Positions 1 through 12,802 are shown, counted from the first letter of the stretch. The stretch: 64,000 nucleotides of DNA from Episyrphus balteatus (GCF_945859705.1 NC_079136.1:93557120-93621119); one strand, 5' to 3'. Notes: a model not told the origin generated them from the sequence alone. Translations and numbers: made by a program.

Positions 1-20
1 CCAGTCGTGCATTTTATTTT
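1..20 (+). repeat. 3' tip of a dispersed GTCT-linked repeat
   Basis: The first 20 bases match the end of the repeat whose fuller copy ends near 13610 (CCAGTCGTGCATTTTATTTT). The rest of this copy would lie before the window. Confidence 0.45.
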
Positions 21-177
21 CTTTGAAATATGAATTTCATGTCGGTAAACAAAACGCAGTGACTAATTTCTCAGCACTAATCCACTCTGTTTACAAAAGT
101 GAAGTTTAAAATAAAAATAAAATGAAAAAAAACATCAATTTGGTAAGGTTTATAAATAAACTTTGGAAAGTGAATTA

Positions 178-258
178 AGGTCCATTTTCTTCACTCGGAG
201 AATTTTTAATATAAAAATTCTCAAGTTTTGTTCAACTCCGAGTGAAGAAAATGGACCT
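178..258. repeat. Compound hairpin, 23-bp perfect arms
   Basis: Arms at 178-200 and 236-258 are perfect reverse complements. A second, inner palindrome (198-222, GAGAATTTTT and its complement) lies within the loop. It sits about 220 bp upstream of a tRNA gene. It is probably a remnant of a small inverted-repeat element; no target duplication was identified. Confidence 0.75.
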
Positions 259-480
259 AAACGTATTCCCAAAATCTTTTCTTGTCATTCAATTTCAACA
301 AATAAATTTGTTTGTAAAGGCCAGCAGTCGTACCCGCAACATGAGCGAATAAACATACTTAATTATAAAAATAACCAAACCCAAACGGTCATTATAGCAC
401 TCAATAGACATGTATGGATTCCTATGGATAGATGGAAGTTGTATTTGCTTTGCTTTCTCCGATTGCTGGTAAATTTCAAC

Positions 481-553
481 GGGGATGTAGCTCAGATGGT
501 AGAGCGCTCGCTTAGCATGTGAGAGGTACGGGGATCGATGCCCCGCATCTCCA
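481..553 (+). tRNA. tRNA-Ala (anticodon AGC)
   Basis: The 73-nt gene folds into a full cloverleaf. The acceptor stem pairs GGGGATG with CATCTCC, the D-arm is GCTC/GAGC, the anticodon arm is CTCGC-TTAGCAT-GTGAG with AGC in the loop, the T-arm is CGGGG/CCCCG, and the discriminator base is A. The internal Pol III boxes are intact: A box TAGCTCAGATGG and B box GGATCGATGCC. There is no intron. The T-loop ATCGATG (A instead of T at position 54) is usual for insect tRNA-Ala. It is identical to the gene at 9660 although the flanks differ, so both are probably functional. Confidence 0.97.
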
Positions 554-557
554 AGAG

Positions 558-567
558 TTTTTTTTTT
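558..567 (+). terminator. Pol III T-run terminator
   Basis: An uninterrupted run of T starts five bases after the tRNA-Ala gene ending at 553. This is the standard RNA polymerase III stop signal. Confidence 0.85.
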
Positions 568-836
568 ATTTTTTACTGGACTATTTTTTAGAGGATGTTT
601 TATTTATTGTTTAATGGACAACTTAGTATGTGCTTTTGAAAGAAGTTTTTAAATATTGTTAAAAAAATATATTTTATTTATTTTTGTGTTTGACTGTTTC
701 AGAACATATTCCAGGTTTTTGATCATGAGATATAAATAAGATTTATTAACGTTCTTCAGGGAATATGTTTGAATTAAACTATAGCTCATTAAATTAAAAA
801 AATAATTAAACTCAATTTCTATTTAATTGAAATTAA

Positions 837-1141
837 ATTTCAATTTAATTTCAATTCAATTTCAATTCAATTTCAATTCAATTTCAATGCAATTTCAATT
901 CAATTTCAATTCAATTTCAATTCAATTTCAATTCAATTTCAATTCAATTTCAATTCAATTTCAACTCAATTTCAATTCAATTTCAATTCAATTTCAATTC
1001 AATTTCAATTCAATTTCAATTCAATTTCAATTCAATATCAATTCTATTTCAATTAAATTTCAATTCAATTTCAATTCAATTTCAATTCAATTCAATTTCA
1101 ATTCAATTTCAATTCAATTTCAATTTCAATTCAATTTCAAT
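837..1141. repeat. 11-bp tandem array (TTTCAATTCAA)n
   Basis: About 27 head-to-tail copies of an 11-bp unit with only a few substitutions and a few shortened units. Because 11 is not a multiple of 3, the array is open in several frames; the apparent QFQFNFNSIS protein is an artefact. Confidence 0.95.
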
Positions 1142-4100
1142 GAAATTGAATTAAAATAAAATAATAAAATCAAAATTATATAAAACTCAAACAACAAAAA
1201 AGGGTTGAAGAGGAAAAAAGTATTAAAACGAAATAGAATATGAAAATAATTTATATTTTATAGAGAAGACTTTTTAAATAAAACAAAAGCTTGAGATAAG
1301 AATTAAAATAGCGTAAAAAAATAAAAGTTTAAAAAAATGGGATGAAATAAATCAAATCTGCAGATTTTGATTTGCGGCAGAAAATGGGACTTGAAATCCA
1401 TTCAGAATGTCAAGCTTGTTGGGAATTCCCTTTGTAGGGGATCCCAAAAGTAATAATTTAAAATACATATCTCAAATTGTTACCATTTTAGATTAAATGC
1501 ACTTCTTGTGAAATTTCGAAAAATTCCTACTTTGAAACAGTATTTTACTTCCCCTGTTCATAATTGATTTTTGTTTTTACAAACGTTCACTAAAACATTG
1601 GTAAATTAAAATCAATTATTTAATCAAAACATTATTTATTTTGTTCGCCATATCGCTACAAATTAGTTAGCAGTTTTAATGAAATTCAATTTCTTACTTT
1701 TATTTTATAGAGCAACACCCTAAAAAATAAATTGTACATTTTGAAACTGGTCTATCATTTTTATAACTTGCCTAGTTATCACAGTTTTCAATAAAAGTAT
1801 AAAAGATTCGGAAATTGAAGTTAGGATGAAAGATAACTATAATTTGAATTCAACAAAACAATGTTTTTCAGAGTAAAAAAAAAAAAAACAATAAAAAACA
1901 TAATTTTTTTTAATTTGTCAATTGTTCCTAATTGTCAATTATTGTTTAAGGGACAGATTTGTAAAAAAAAAAAAAACAAAAATAAATTATGAACAGGGGA
2001 AGCAAAATACTGTTTTAAAGTAGGAATTTTTCGAAATTTAATCGGAAACTGTAAATATTTGGGATAAACAAGTTACCAAATTTTAAGAGCCCTTTAAATA
2101 GCCTATCAGGATATTTGATTTTAATCATTAATTTTGAGACACCTTGTAGATGACAGTAAAAAAAAATTTGCAAACATTTTTGTAAAACTTTTATTTTATA
2201 CATTTTTGTTATTTTTTTTAAACAATCAATTTAAAGTATATTTAAAAGCAAATGACGGATTTTTAAAGTAGAGATTCTAACCTTTTTATTGATATACAAC
2301 ACTTATAAGGTTTCTTCACAAACTTCTGAGAAAACTAAGTTTAAACTGTTATATAAAATAGGACGAAAAACAATAAAAATTGAAATGTAAGGTTCGAGAC
2401 TCATTTTAATTACTTTTATCCAAAATATATTTAAAACAATGTATGCTATCATAATTGCGCACATTTTTATTATGTTAAACAATCATTACTTTTTTGAAAT
2501 GATCACATTTGTTAAAACCAATTTTGAGATGGTTTTGGTCGTTTGGTCCCATTGTGCGCTGCTTGGACTATTAAGGATCCATATTCGAGGTTTTCAACCT
2601 CACGCTTCGAGTTTGTGGTGGACTCTATAGTACTTTTGCCGTTCGAATATGATTTTGGTTTGAATTCCTTGCATTATCTCGCCGGACTGCGTCGGTGTTT
2701 ATTTGTTTTACATATCCCCCTTTTTTCAGTTTTCTGACCAAGTTGATGCAAGTAAAGTTCGTGTTTGAATTTCCAATGAAGGTACAGTGGACAGAACATT
2801 AAAATAATCTTTCTCTAAAAGGAAGCCAGAAAGTCCGATTTTGTCAATGCCCATGCCTTCACCCAATACAGCAAGACTGTAATGACTCATTTCTTGAACA
2901 GGGCTTTCTTAATCCTTTAAAAGAAGGCTTTACTGCCATTTCAGTCTCGAGAAGCCGATGTTGACATGAAAGAATTTCCTGATTTTACCCATGCCCTAAC
3001 ATCCCTAAATAAAATCGACCGTTTTTTTTTTTCGTTTCATCTCTTTTTCGGTCTTAAAATTCGGTGTTCTTATCTCCGTTTTGGTTTATTAGAATGAAAA
3101 CAAAATTTGTTCTAAAAAAATTACAACTGGACACAACTACTATTATACTGTTCTACTTGTGCCTGAGACGGTTGACAATAATAAAACAGCAATTTTTGTA
3201 TTATTTTATCAATGAAACTTGGCTTACTACTTTTTTTTTGTATTGATTACTCATTGTTTTTATTAAATTTTATGTTAATTTAACCGGCTCATTCCACACC
3301 CATTACCGTCATCTTGACTTTTTCTATCAAACGAAAGAATTTCAGTTTACCAATAAATTACTTAAATGTATGATCATAATCAGTACAAGTGTATCTTCAA
3401 TCTAAACGTCGAAGAATACCTCTGAGCTCTGAAGGCTTTTTAATTAATTATTCAATATAATCTCGTTGATTCTGCTTACGTCAAGTAAAATTCCAAACCT
3501 CTTCTACATTTCTTTTATCGCTTCTTCTAAGGGTTGAGAGTGTAAAACAATTTTAAAACAAACACTTCTTTCTTTCGCATATATATCAAATATTCTACCG
3601 CAGACGACATTTCAGCCTCTCTTTGGCTAACAGGGAGTATAAAATATGGAAATAAATCGCTTCATCCGGTTTTTTACGGTGAATATCTTGGAAGCAAATT
3701 GATGAATATTCACATATACCGGCGAGAAAACAGCAACTCTGCTGATGGCTTGAGTTATAACGACTACAAAAGGTACTTCTTCTTTTGCTGGTATAGTAAA
3801 CTGCCAATATGCTTGTTTCTTTTTGTTTGTCTGTGCAACAAAAAATAAACCCCATCACATTTGTTTGCCATCACATATGAATCCTTCTCATACTTATAGT
3901 TGAACAAAAAAAATCCCCAACGGATACCAGGAGTTGAAATCAACCCGCGTAATTTGATTTCCACCCTTGCTTTGGTTTTTATACCCCATATAAGAGGGTT
4001 GAGTGAATTCGTCCTGTTTGTTTTCCTAAGTTGGCTGTTAAGCAATTAAAAAACGTGTATGAGTTCAGAGGAGGTGGATTGTTGTGAAACGGTATGCTCC

Positions 4101-4940
4101 TTGGAGCCTCGTATAATGATACATGATGTGCTATTTACGATGACAGTTTCTGTTTTAATTTTACTGGATCGGCAGTGAATTTTAAAACAAACAAGGGATG
4201 AAAATTACAGTTGGTGTAGTTGCTGTGTGTGGTTCTTCAGCAATTGTCGTCAATTTTGCTCCCACATAAAGTTTTTTTGGAAAATATTTTTGGCTGGATG
4301 GAGAAGTCCTTCATTATTACACGATAGTTAGTCTTACTTTTTGAATTTTTTGTTTTCTTTTTTGAGGAAATTGTAGTAAGGTGTTGTTGTTGTTGTTTTT
4401 TTTTCCTCATGATTGCTCCATTGGGTGATGCTTTGTGTGTGGGATTTCCCTCCCCCTCATGATTTTGTTTACTCTTGCCTTAGTATCTAATTTTATTTTG
4501 GTTGAGATGTGATACAAGACGAGCAGAACCAACGACGATGATATTTGTGTATATTTTCATTTTGTGTATATTGTAAAAGAAAAGTTCTTCGCACAGTTTT
4601 TCCCCGACAAATGAAAATTTATTACCTGAGTGTTTTTAATTGTTTTAAGTGTTTTACGATGTTGTTTGTCTTATGTACGAACTCTTTCGCATTTTGAATT
4701 TAGGGAGAAAGCAAATGTAAAATTTTTGTTGGCATGAGTTCTTTGAATGCTCATCCATATGTATAGTTTTATTGAAATAAATCGCGTATAGATATCGTTG
4801 TGGTGTGGTATGGTGTATCACAGTTGGAATTACAAACGTGTCTTGCATATCTAATTTTAAAAATATAAAAGAATGAATATATTTTTTTTTTGTCTATAAT
4901 TTCAAAGTTTAAAGAAACGAAAATTGTTGAAATTTTTATC
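1142..4940. other. Gene-free AT-rich stretch
   Basis: No coding region, RNA gene or clear transposon protein is supported. Short open frames lack splice context and recognisable motifs. The stretch contains the inverted repeat at 1511-2041, homopolymer runs and a short (GTT)n run near 4383. Confidence 0.6.
1511..2041. repeat. Inverted-repeat element, about 60-bp arms
   Basis: The left arm near 1511-1573 contains TTTCGAAAAATTCCTACTTT and CTTCCCCTGTTCATAATT. It recurs as the reverse complement near 1979-2041. The 400-bp centre is AT-rich and noncoding. This is the architecture of a MITE; the superfamily is not determined. Confidence 0.7.
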
Positions 4941-5013
4941 GGGGATGTAGATCAGATGGTAGTGTACTCTCTTAGCATGGGAGACAATAGGGGATCAATC
5001 CCCCTCATCCCCA
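4941..5013 (+). pseudogene. Decayed tRNA-Ala (AGC) copy
   Basis: This is a 73-nt relative of the tRNA-Ala genes at 481 and 9660. The acceptor stem (GGGGATG/CATCCCC), the AGC loop and the T-stem (AGGGG/CCCCT) still pair. The D-stem is broken (GATC against GTGT). The A box is TAGATCAGATGG and the B box GGATCAATCCC, both departing from the working copies. Transcription and folding are therefore doubtful. It is most likely a pseudogene. Confidence 0.85.
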
Positions 5014-6671
5014 ATTGTTTTTTGGTTTTTTTAAAGGTACATTTTTATTTTTTTTTTTTAAGTGCCCTTGGGTAACCCTAATTTTGGCAGTAATCGATTG
5101 TGGTAATTGATTACAAAAGTAATCGAATACAAAAAGGATTGATCTTTACAAAAGTTATCTTTAAAATGCGAATTTCTATGTGGCAACACCATTTTTAAGG
5201 AAAAATTAACACATGACCAAATTAGTCAGATCTGTACTTTTTTCAAAAAAAGCAACATTTAAAATGCTAATAAATATTAAAATTATTTAAGTAATGTATG
5301 CGTACAAATATGGTAACCCTATTCAAATAAAAAAAATTCAAAGCAAATGTGTGATTTTGTATACACTGAAAGCTTTAAAAATGTACCTTACTGAGACCTT
5401 CTTCTATCTTAAATAATATCGATTGCCATCTCTTAGATACAAAAAAATTACTCGGCTACCCTACCACCAACAATATTTTTTTTTCGCCTAAAATGTAAAA
5501 CAATTGATAAAGTTAAAGGCTAAAGCTGATCAGATTAAGGTGAGACTGTTTTCGATCTAAAAAATGCATTACCTCAAAAATACAATCAAGTAGGCACTCG
5601 CCAACCCTATCTGAATGTTAAAAAACACCAAAAACCCTCATTTTAAAATTTGATCAATATATAAAAAAAATTGTATGGTGATATTTTTAAATCTAAGAAA
5701 GTACTGGGCACCTCACTCAAAAAGTTAAAATTTGTTAACTCTGTTAAATACGATACATATTTTGGGTAAGTTTTGTTTGTGTTTTTTTTAAACAGTGGAA
5801 TATATGTGCCCTTAATTATGAAAGTGGACTAAGGCACTCCCAAAAATGGCATCAAATCTAGCCTAAAAATAATTATTATTTAAGGGGTAAAGTTTATTTG
5901 AAAGCGAAATCCCAGTAAATAAACTTCTTTATTGCTCCTCTAGTGATTTCATAAAAGAAATATAATTAAATCGTTATAATAAAATTATTATATAAGTTTT
6001 TCTTCAAACAATGCAAAAAGTGACTTAGTCCACTTTCATAATCATGGGCACATATCGTTGTCGAGTACGTTGAATATGATTGCCCAATAGCGAAATTCAC
6101 ATTTTTGATTTTTTGAAAAAAATTCCAATTCTTTAAAAAAAATTTATTTTTTTTTAAATGAAATGTTTTAAAACTTTGTTGTTCTACTTTTTTGAATTTT
6201 TTTATATAACAAACCATTTTTATAAAAATAAGATTTTTAAGTTTGTTTTTGTCTAAAAATTCATTGTTGTACAAGAAATTGAAAATGATATTTCGTTTAG
6301 AGATTAAGAATAAATGTTTTCGTAACTTTAAAATATGATTTTACGTTTTTTATGCTAACATTTCTTAAAAAATCAAATTAAAATTATTCTTTTATGATTT
6401 TTTACATAAAAAGCTTGAACACTCGCACCTTTGTTTTACAATTAAAACAATTACGTGCTATCCAGTCGTACTTTGTATTACTACAAGGACTCAATTTTTT
6501 TTTTGTATATACCTACCAGCCGGTTGTATAAATCATTGTATATCAACATTTGATACTATACAATTTGCCTACTATACTTGTACCTCAGGTCAAGAAATAA
6601 AAAGTAATGCTTCTAATATTTTTCGCTAACGACATTATACTTTAGTGTTCTGAGATCTTAAAATTTCTACT
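5014..6671. other. Gene-free AT-rich stretch
   Basis: Nothing coding is supported. The only structure seen is the inverted repeat at 5803-6055. Confidence 0.55.
5803..6055. repeat. Inverted-repeat element, about 36-bp arms
   Basis: ATATGTGCCCTTAATTATGA with AAGTGGACTAAGGCAC at 5803-5837 pairs with GTGACTTAGTCCACTTTC followed by ATAATCATGGGCACATAT at 6020-6055. The spacer is about 180 bp and noncoding. Confidence 0.7.
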
Positions 6672-8555
6672 AATAGTCCAGTAATTTTAGGTTTTATCTG
6701 CGGAAAAATTCCTACTGGGCTGAATTTTGGTATACAGCTTAATGACGGCTTTGTTATGAAGATGTGAAAAATCGACATTGATATCGTGTCCGCGTTAAGA
6801 GTTATAGGGGTCAAAAGGTCACAAAAACTGGTTTTTCACGATTTTCAGCAAAACGGTAAGTCTTATCAAAAAATATTCAATGCAAGAATTGTAGACCAGA
6901 TTATTATATATAAAAAGTGTCATGACACTTTTTTTCCTAAGACCCACCGTTTCTTGGGTATAACGATTCAAAAAGTTGAAGTTTAGTTGTAATCGTCATA
7001 GTCCTATTCCTGAAAAAAAAAACTCCTAACTGAAAAGTTCCTGAAATTTCATTATTTTTTAGCTTGAATTTCGTTCCTCCACTGTTAAGAATATGGGGAA
7101 ACCAAAAAAAAATGGAAATTTTCGCCATTTTTCCGATTGGGGCCCTTCTCCCGAAACCATTTCCCTGGGAATTTTTGTTTAGAATATGTCTGAAAATATA
7201 CAGGGTGTGCAATAGAGAATGGACAACCCTAAAACGGCTTATAGCTACACTCATGATTGTTCTAAAAACAGATAGAAAAAAGTTCTATCGCAACCAGTTC
7301 ATAAAATATGGACTTTTTTTCGTTCAGTGTATTTTAAATTTTATCATCTTATGTTTTCGTTCACTTCAACCACGAATGAATGAATTTTATTTATTTCTTT
7401 TTTTTATAATTTTCTACAATAATTGGATGAGTACATAAACACTTTAAAAATTTCATAGCTATTGCACATTTTCGTAAAAAAAATTTTGAAATCTGTTTTT
7501 TGATGCAAAATGTAAAAAAAGTATTTTATGAAAAATTTTAAATACCTGTGGTATAAAATAAATCTATAAAAACCTAGGTGGCCATCTTTCTTAAAAATAT
7601 TCTCCTTATACCAGAATATTTTTAAGAAAGTTGGCCACCTAGGTTTCTATAGATTTATTTTATACCACAGGTGTTTAAAATTTTTCATAAAATACTTTTT
7701 TTACATTTTGCATCAAAAAACAGATTTCAAAATTTTTTTTACGAAAATGTGCAATAGCTTTGAAATTTTTAAAGTGTTTATGTACTCATCCAATTATTGT
7801 AGAAAATTATAAAAAAAAGAAATAAATAAAATTCATTCATTCGTGGTTGAAGTGAACGAAAACATAAGATGATAAAATTTAAAATACACTGAACGAAAAA
7901 AAGTCCATATTTTATGAACTGGTTGCGATAGAACTTTTTTCTATCTGTTTTTAGAACAATCATAAGTGTAGCTATAAGCCGTTTTAGGGTTGTCCATTCT
8001 CTATTGCACACCCTGTATATTTTCAGACATATTCTAAACAAAAATTCCCAGGGAAATGGTTTCGGGAGAAGGGCCCCAATCGGAAAAATGTCGAAAATTT
8101 CCATTTTTTTTTGGTTTCCCCATATTCTTATCAGTTGAGGAACGAAATTCAAGCTAAAAAAAATAATGAAATTTCAGGAACTTTTCAGTTAGGAGTTTTT
8201 TTTTCAGGAATAGGATTATGACGATTACAACTAAACTTCAACTTTTTGAATTGTTATACCTAAGAAACGGTGGGTCTTAGGAAAAAAAGTGTCATGACAC
8301 TTCTTATATATAATAATCTGGTCTACAATTCTTGCATTGAAAATTTTTTGATAAGACTTACCGTTTTGCTGAAAATCGTGAAAAACCAGTTTTTGTGACC
8401 TTTTGACCCCTATAACTCTTAACGCGGACACGATATCAATGTCGATTTTTCACATCTTCATAACAAAGCCGTCATTAAGCTGTATACCAAAATTCAGCCC
8501 AGTAGGAATTTTTCCGCAGATTGGGCTTAAAAATGACTAAAATGACTGGGCTATA
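6672..8555. repeat. Large foldback element, about 908-bp arms
   Basis: The left arm 6696-7603 and right arm 7613-8521 are near-identical reverse complements around a 9-bp loop. The similarity continues outward with indels to about 6672 and 8555, where both ends carry a version of AGYCCAGTMATTTTAG. Each arm carries the same 124-codon and 66-codon open frames; these have no recognisable motif and are shared only because the arms are copies. It is probably a non-autonomous inverted-repeat transposon. Target duplications were not resolved. Confidence 0.9.
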
Positions 8556-9659
8556 AACCTTTTCGTAATTTTAAATGTCAAAGAATTGTCATATTGTTTC
8601 ACTACTAACCATCAGCAATTAAAGTAAAGAGAAATTTTACGGTAACTATGGTGTATGAGTAACTTTTTATTATTTAAAAATCTTTTTCAAAATTTTATAT
8701 TCTTAAGTAATTAAAAAAAAAATTTTTGGACAATTTGGCCATAGCCGTAACCTGTTTCAACTGTAATATTAGATCTAATGTAAGACCGAATATCTCTCAG
8801 GGAAAAAACTTTTAATGCACACATTTTAGATTGATTTTTTTTATGCAAAAAAGCTCAAATTCCAAGGGGGGTAAAATTTTACAAGAGATAAATAAAAACT
8901 TTAATGTGTAAAAATACACCCTGGATGGTTTTGGTTTGTGTCTTTTTAATATGGACGCTGCCGATACAATTAATTGCATACAATTCCTTGCATAAGTATA
9001 AACACACTATTAAAAATCAATTTTTTGGGTAAGGGTGATGTTTTTTTTTTGTTTTTAACTAAAAATACAAGTTTTTTTCAGTGTTGCATAAGCATTGCAT
9101 TATATTTACTCCAAATAATAGTTTGAACAAAAATTAATTTCTGCACCAATTTCCGCTGCATTTTTCTTGGCCATAGTTTTAATTTTAATGAAAAAAATTT
9201 CTTCAGATTTCTTGAAACCAAAACAGAACAATATGTAGGTACCTTTATAATACAGTGTGGGACAAATATATATTACTTACTATATAATTTATTATTAGCC
9301 TATTAATTAAAGGTGAATGATTTTATATAACATTAAAAAAGCTATTGTTGTTCCATTCAAAGAGTAACAATTGCACTTTTTGTTCAAACCAACTTTTAAT
9401 CAAAGTATGTAATTCATATAATCCATTTTCCCTCGCAAAAAAAGTGAACTAGTTTTGTTTTCATGAAGCAGTCATTCAGTTATAAAGTGTCTAAAAAAAT
9501 GTCTTGAACAGGTTTTGCTGACCATGGCAAATGGGTTACATTAATGTGCGTCCGGCACACCTTTTGTTGGATTTTGTGATTGATAAAGAAAAAAACATTA
9601 TACCTTTCGAATTGCTACTTATTTCTTGTATAGTTTTACCATTGCAGTACTTTCAAGTA
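8556..9659. other. Gene-free spacer
   Basis: AT-rich DNA between the foldback and the second tRNA-Ala gene. No feature could be supported. Confidence 0.5.
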
Positions 9660-9732
9660 GGGGATGTAGCTCAGATGGTAGAGCGCTCGCTTAGCATGTG
9701 AGAGGTACGGGGATCGATGCCCCGCATCTCCA
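9660..9732 (+). tRNA. tRNA-Ala (anticodon AGC), second copy
   Basis: This gene is base-for-base identical to the tRNA-Ala at 481-553: intact cloverleaf, AGC anticodon, intact A and B boxes, no intron, discriminator A. Six T residues at 9739-9744 follow as a Pol III terminator. The flanks are unlike those of the first copy, so the pair is not an obvious recent segmental duplication. Confidence 0.97.
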
Positions 9733-11698
9733 GTAATCTTTTTTCAATGGGATAAGCTCTTATCATTTTTAAAATATTTTTTTGAATAAAAATTATAATT
9801 TAAAGTTCTATTTTAAACCTCTTAATAAGGCCTCTTTGGGTGGTCAAAAAAGTTAAAGGGCTTCCAATGACACTTTTTAGGGCCAAGTTAACACTGCTCA
9901 AAAAATCGTACACAACTAATGTTTAAATCTTCTTGCATTTTAAATTACTTCCAACTTCAAGACGCTCAATAAAAAAATACCCCTCAGTAAAAAGATGTTA
10001 ATTTATAAAGAAACAAGGAATTCTTAATGCAATCAACGCCATACTCTATAATTTTTCCTCCAAGCAAGGAAAAAATGAAAGAAAACCCAAGATTAATTTA
10101 ACAGATTTAAAATTTATAACTTCAAGACATGAATTGAGAGATTGCAAACAAAAAAAAAAATAATAAATTCCAAAAGAGAAACAATTATACAAAAAAAAAA
10201 AATAATAAGAAACCTCGCCACAAATCTTTTCACCTTAAACTAATTAAAAAATGTTCCTTCGAATTAATTCGCTTAAAAATGCATGTCCTTTGTTTGTAAT
10301 GATTTAAAATTCCAACTTTATTCTTCATCAACGCCATCGTACGCACCAAGAAAAGAAAAAAGTGATGAAGAATGTAAGAAGGTTCTATAGCACCTGACTC
10401 TGGGACCGAGCGTGACGTGACTTCGGGTTTTCTCTCAACCACCATTTCCTCCTCCGGACTCCTTCTTTTAAACATTTCAAATAAATATTTTCATTAATCA
10501 CAGCGATAAATATTTCATGGTATTTTTGTCAAGCATAAAAGTTTTTGACTTGCAAAAGTTTTTGAATAGCAAGTAAATTGAGGTAAATCACAAATTAGGT
10601 TCCATTTCAAAGATTCTGAGTGACATTGTTGTGGTTATGTTATATTTATATTGGAGGAGGGGAGAGAGTAGTAGTATTTTTTTTTTTCTTTTTTGAGGAT
10701 CCTGATGAAACTGGGTAGATAAATTTACTTATAGATAGGTGCGACAAGATTTATTTAATATGCAAAGCACGTAGGTAAAAAGGATTCTTTTTCCTTTTGA
10801 CAAGTTCATAACATTTAGAATTCACTGTTTGTTCAGTTGAAAGTGTGAGAGTTAAAAATTTGAAAAAAAAGTCAACCAGTAAACATTTTTTCAGAGCCCT
10901 ACAGTGGCGTTTGCAAAAAAATATTTAGGTGTTTTTTTTTATAACAATTTGGTAAAATAGTCCAGATTTATTTATTTTTGTATTTATGTATTTTTAGTAA
11001 AAAGTTTGGTTTTTTAGTTCCAAATTTGGTTTCAAATATTTTAAACAAATTTGGATGTAGATAATGGTTCTTTTTTGAGCCATTGTGTTTTGAAAGAAAA
11101 TGAGTTAATATCAACTTTCTGTCTATTTATCTGCTTGTCTGAATAAGGAGCTTAAGCAATTCCATACTTTTAAAAACTGATTTTTTTTTTAAAAGCCATT
11201 AATTTATTTTATACAGGTTTATGAATGATTTTGAAACAAAAAGTTATTATTAATTGAATGTACCTATTATTCCTTTCTGATACCAAAAAATGTTATACTC
11301 TTTCCCTTCTACCCATCCCAAAAACTGCATCCGAAAAGTCAAATATCCAAAGTCTTTGAAGGAATATTGTTGCCACATATCTCAATACCATATTTTTGGT
11401 ATCATGGAAGAAAATTCGTCCGTTCTGACTTAATGGGGGAAATAGAATCTTATATAATTTTTAGGGGCATGTCGGGCTTTTCAAAACTCCCAAAAGAAAA
11501 TGTTTAAGGATCCAAACTACTGCTTTATTTTTAATTCAGACTCCGAATTTTTATAATTCCGGAGAACATGTTTTCTAGTATACATATTACATAGTAAATA
11601 TGAAAAAGGGATCATGTCCACTTTAATCCAAGGAGAATGGGCATTTTGGAAATTTGCGAATCTATTAATTCATTTAAATTAATTTCTTATTTAAAAAT
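9733..11698. other. Gene-free AT-rich stretch
   Basis: No gene is supported. A - strand open frame at 10230-10475 begins with a charged, protein-like stretch but has no recognised family, promoter or splice partner. Confidence 0.5.
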
Positions 11699-11729
11699 TA
11701 TTTTTACTTGCGATATAGGTACTTATATA

Positions 11730-12615
11730 CGGTGACCATATTTCTGGAAGCGAAACCCGGGACAAATAAAAAAAATCGTAAGATCATTTTGAAAATATTA
11801 ATTTTTCAGAAAAAAAATAACATTTTCTGAAATGAGTTTTCATAATTTTTCCTTATTTTGATATCAAGATTTCCTAAACGATTTAATTTGAGCATTTTTG
11901 ATGAATTCATTTAAATCGTTTACGAAATCAGAAATCATTTTTTAATCAAAATCAGGAGAGCTGTTTTTTAAAATTTTAATTTTGTTTAAATTAATTTGAA
12001 ATTGTATGATCTTTAATTCAACTTTTAACTTGTCCTTAAAAGTTTATAAACTCTTCTTCTTTACTCTTTCATTTGTTGTTCATTATTCGAAAAAAAAAAT
12101 TTCCTCTTGTAGCTTTTCAACCTGACAAACAAAACCTGGAACTTATTGACTAACAATTTTAAGAACTAAAACCTAGTCTAGAGAAAATTTTCATACGTAA
12201 CCAGTACAACGAAATCGTAAGGGAAATTTTTTCTTTTCGTTGCACATTACGCGGTCTAGCCAACGAAATTCTTACCTGTGCTAGAATACTTGGAGAGTTT
12301 TCAATCGTTTGTCACTCCAATTTATTTGTCCAGTCAATTTTTCTTGCTCCAAAAGTTTTTTAACTTTCCTTTTGCTTCATTAGCGTACTGAGCTGAATGC
12401 TTTATCCGAAAAATTAGAAAAAATTTAATTTCCAACCACTGTTTTCTTGTTTTCTGTACAAATATTGAAAATAGAATGTGCAAATACGGGACAATCACGG
12501 GACAAATAACAAAATACGGGACACTTATACGTCCCGGGTTTCTTAAATAAAAACCCGGGACAAGCTGTAGAAATACGGGACAGTCCCGGGTAAACCGGGA
12601 CGGATGGTCACCGTA
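11730..12615. mobile_element. GC-ended inverted-repeat element inside copy 1
   Basis: Its ends are CGGTGACCAT and ATGGTCACCG, followed inward by repeated CCCGGGAC and TACGGGAC words that make the ends far more GC-rich than the surroundings. The second copy of the host repeat has uninterrupted GGTACTATATATCAAG. Here the element is flanked by ACTTATATA on the left and ACTATATA on the right, so the target duplication is about 8 bp with one indel. That size is typical of hAT elements. No transposase is encoded. A truncated relative lies at 46625-46865. Confidence 0.85.
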
Positions 12616-12720
12616 ACTATATATCAAGTTATGCATTCGTACAAAAAAAAAAAATTGAGATAACATTTTTCCATGACATTACGATGGTAGACAATGCCAA
12701 AAAAGTGGGTCCCGGAAGTC

Positions 12721-12721
12721 C

Positions 12722-12752
<31 letters not shown>

Positions 12753-12802
12753 AGTCTGTCTGTCAGTCTGTCAGTCTGTCAGTCTGTCTGTCTGTCTGTC
12801 TG
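12721..12802. repeat. (GTCT)n microsatellite with GTCA variants
   Basis: About 20 tetranucleotide units, mostly GTCT with interspersed GTCA, in a fixed place within the dispersed repeat. The other copy has the homologous tract at 32378-32482. Confidence 0.95.

Noticed and set aside
827..1159. 110-codon QFQFNFNSIS repeat protein
   Set aside because: It is the translation of an 11-bp noncoding tandem array; every frame looks repetitive and there is no promoter or splice context.
7064..8152. Pair of 124-codon proteins on opposite strands
   Set aside because: They are the two arms of one foldback read in mirror image; identity reflects the inverted repeat, not two genes.
10230..10475. 81-codon - strand frame beginning MFKRRSPEEEMVVERKPE
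   Set aside because: Protein-like composition at the start only; no homology recognised, no donor or acceptor partner, and the second half is ordinary AT-rich translation.
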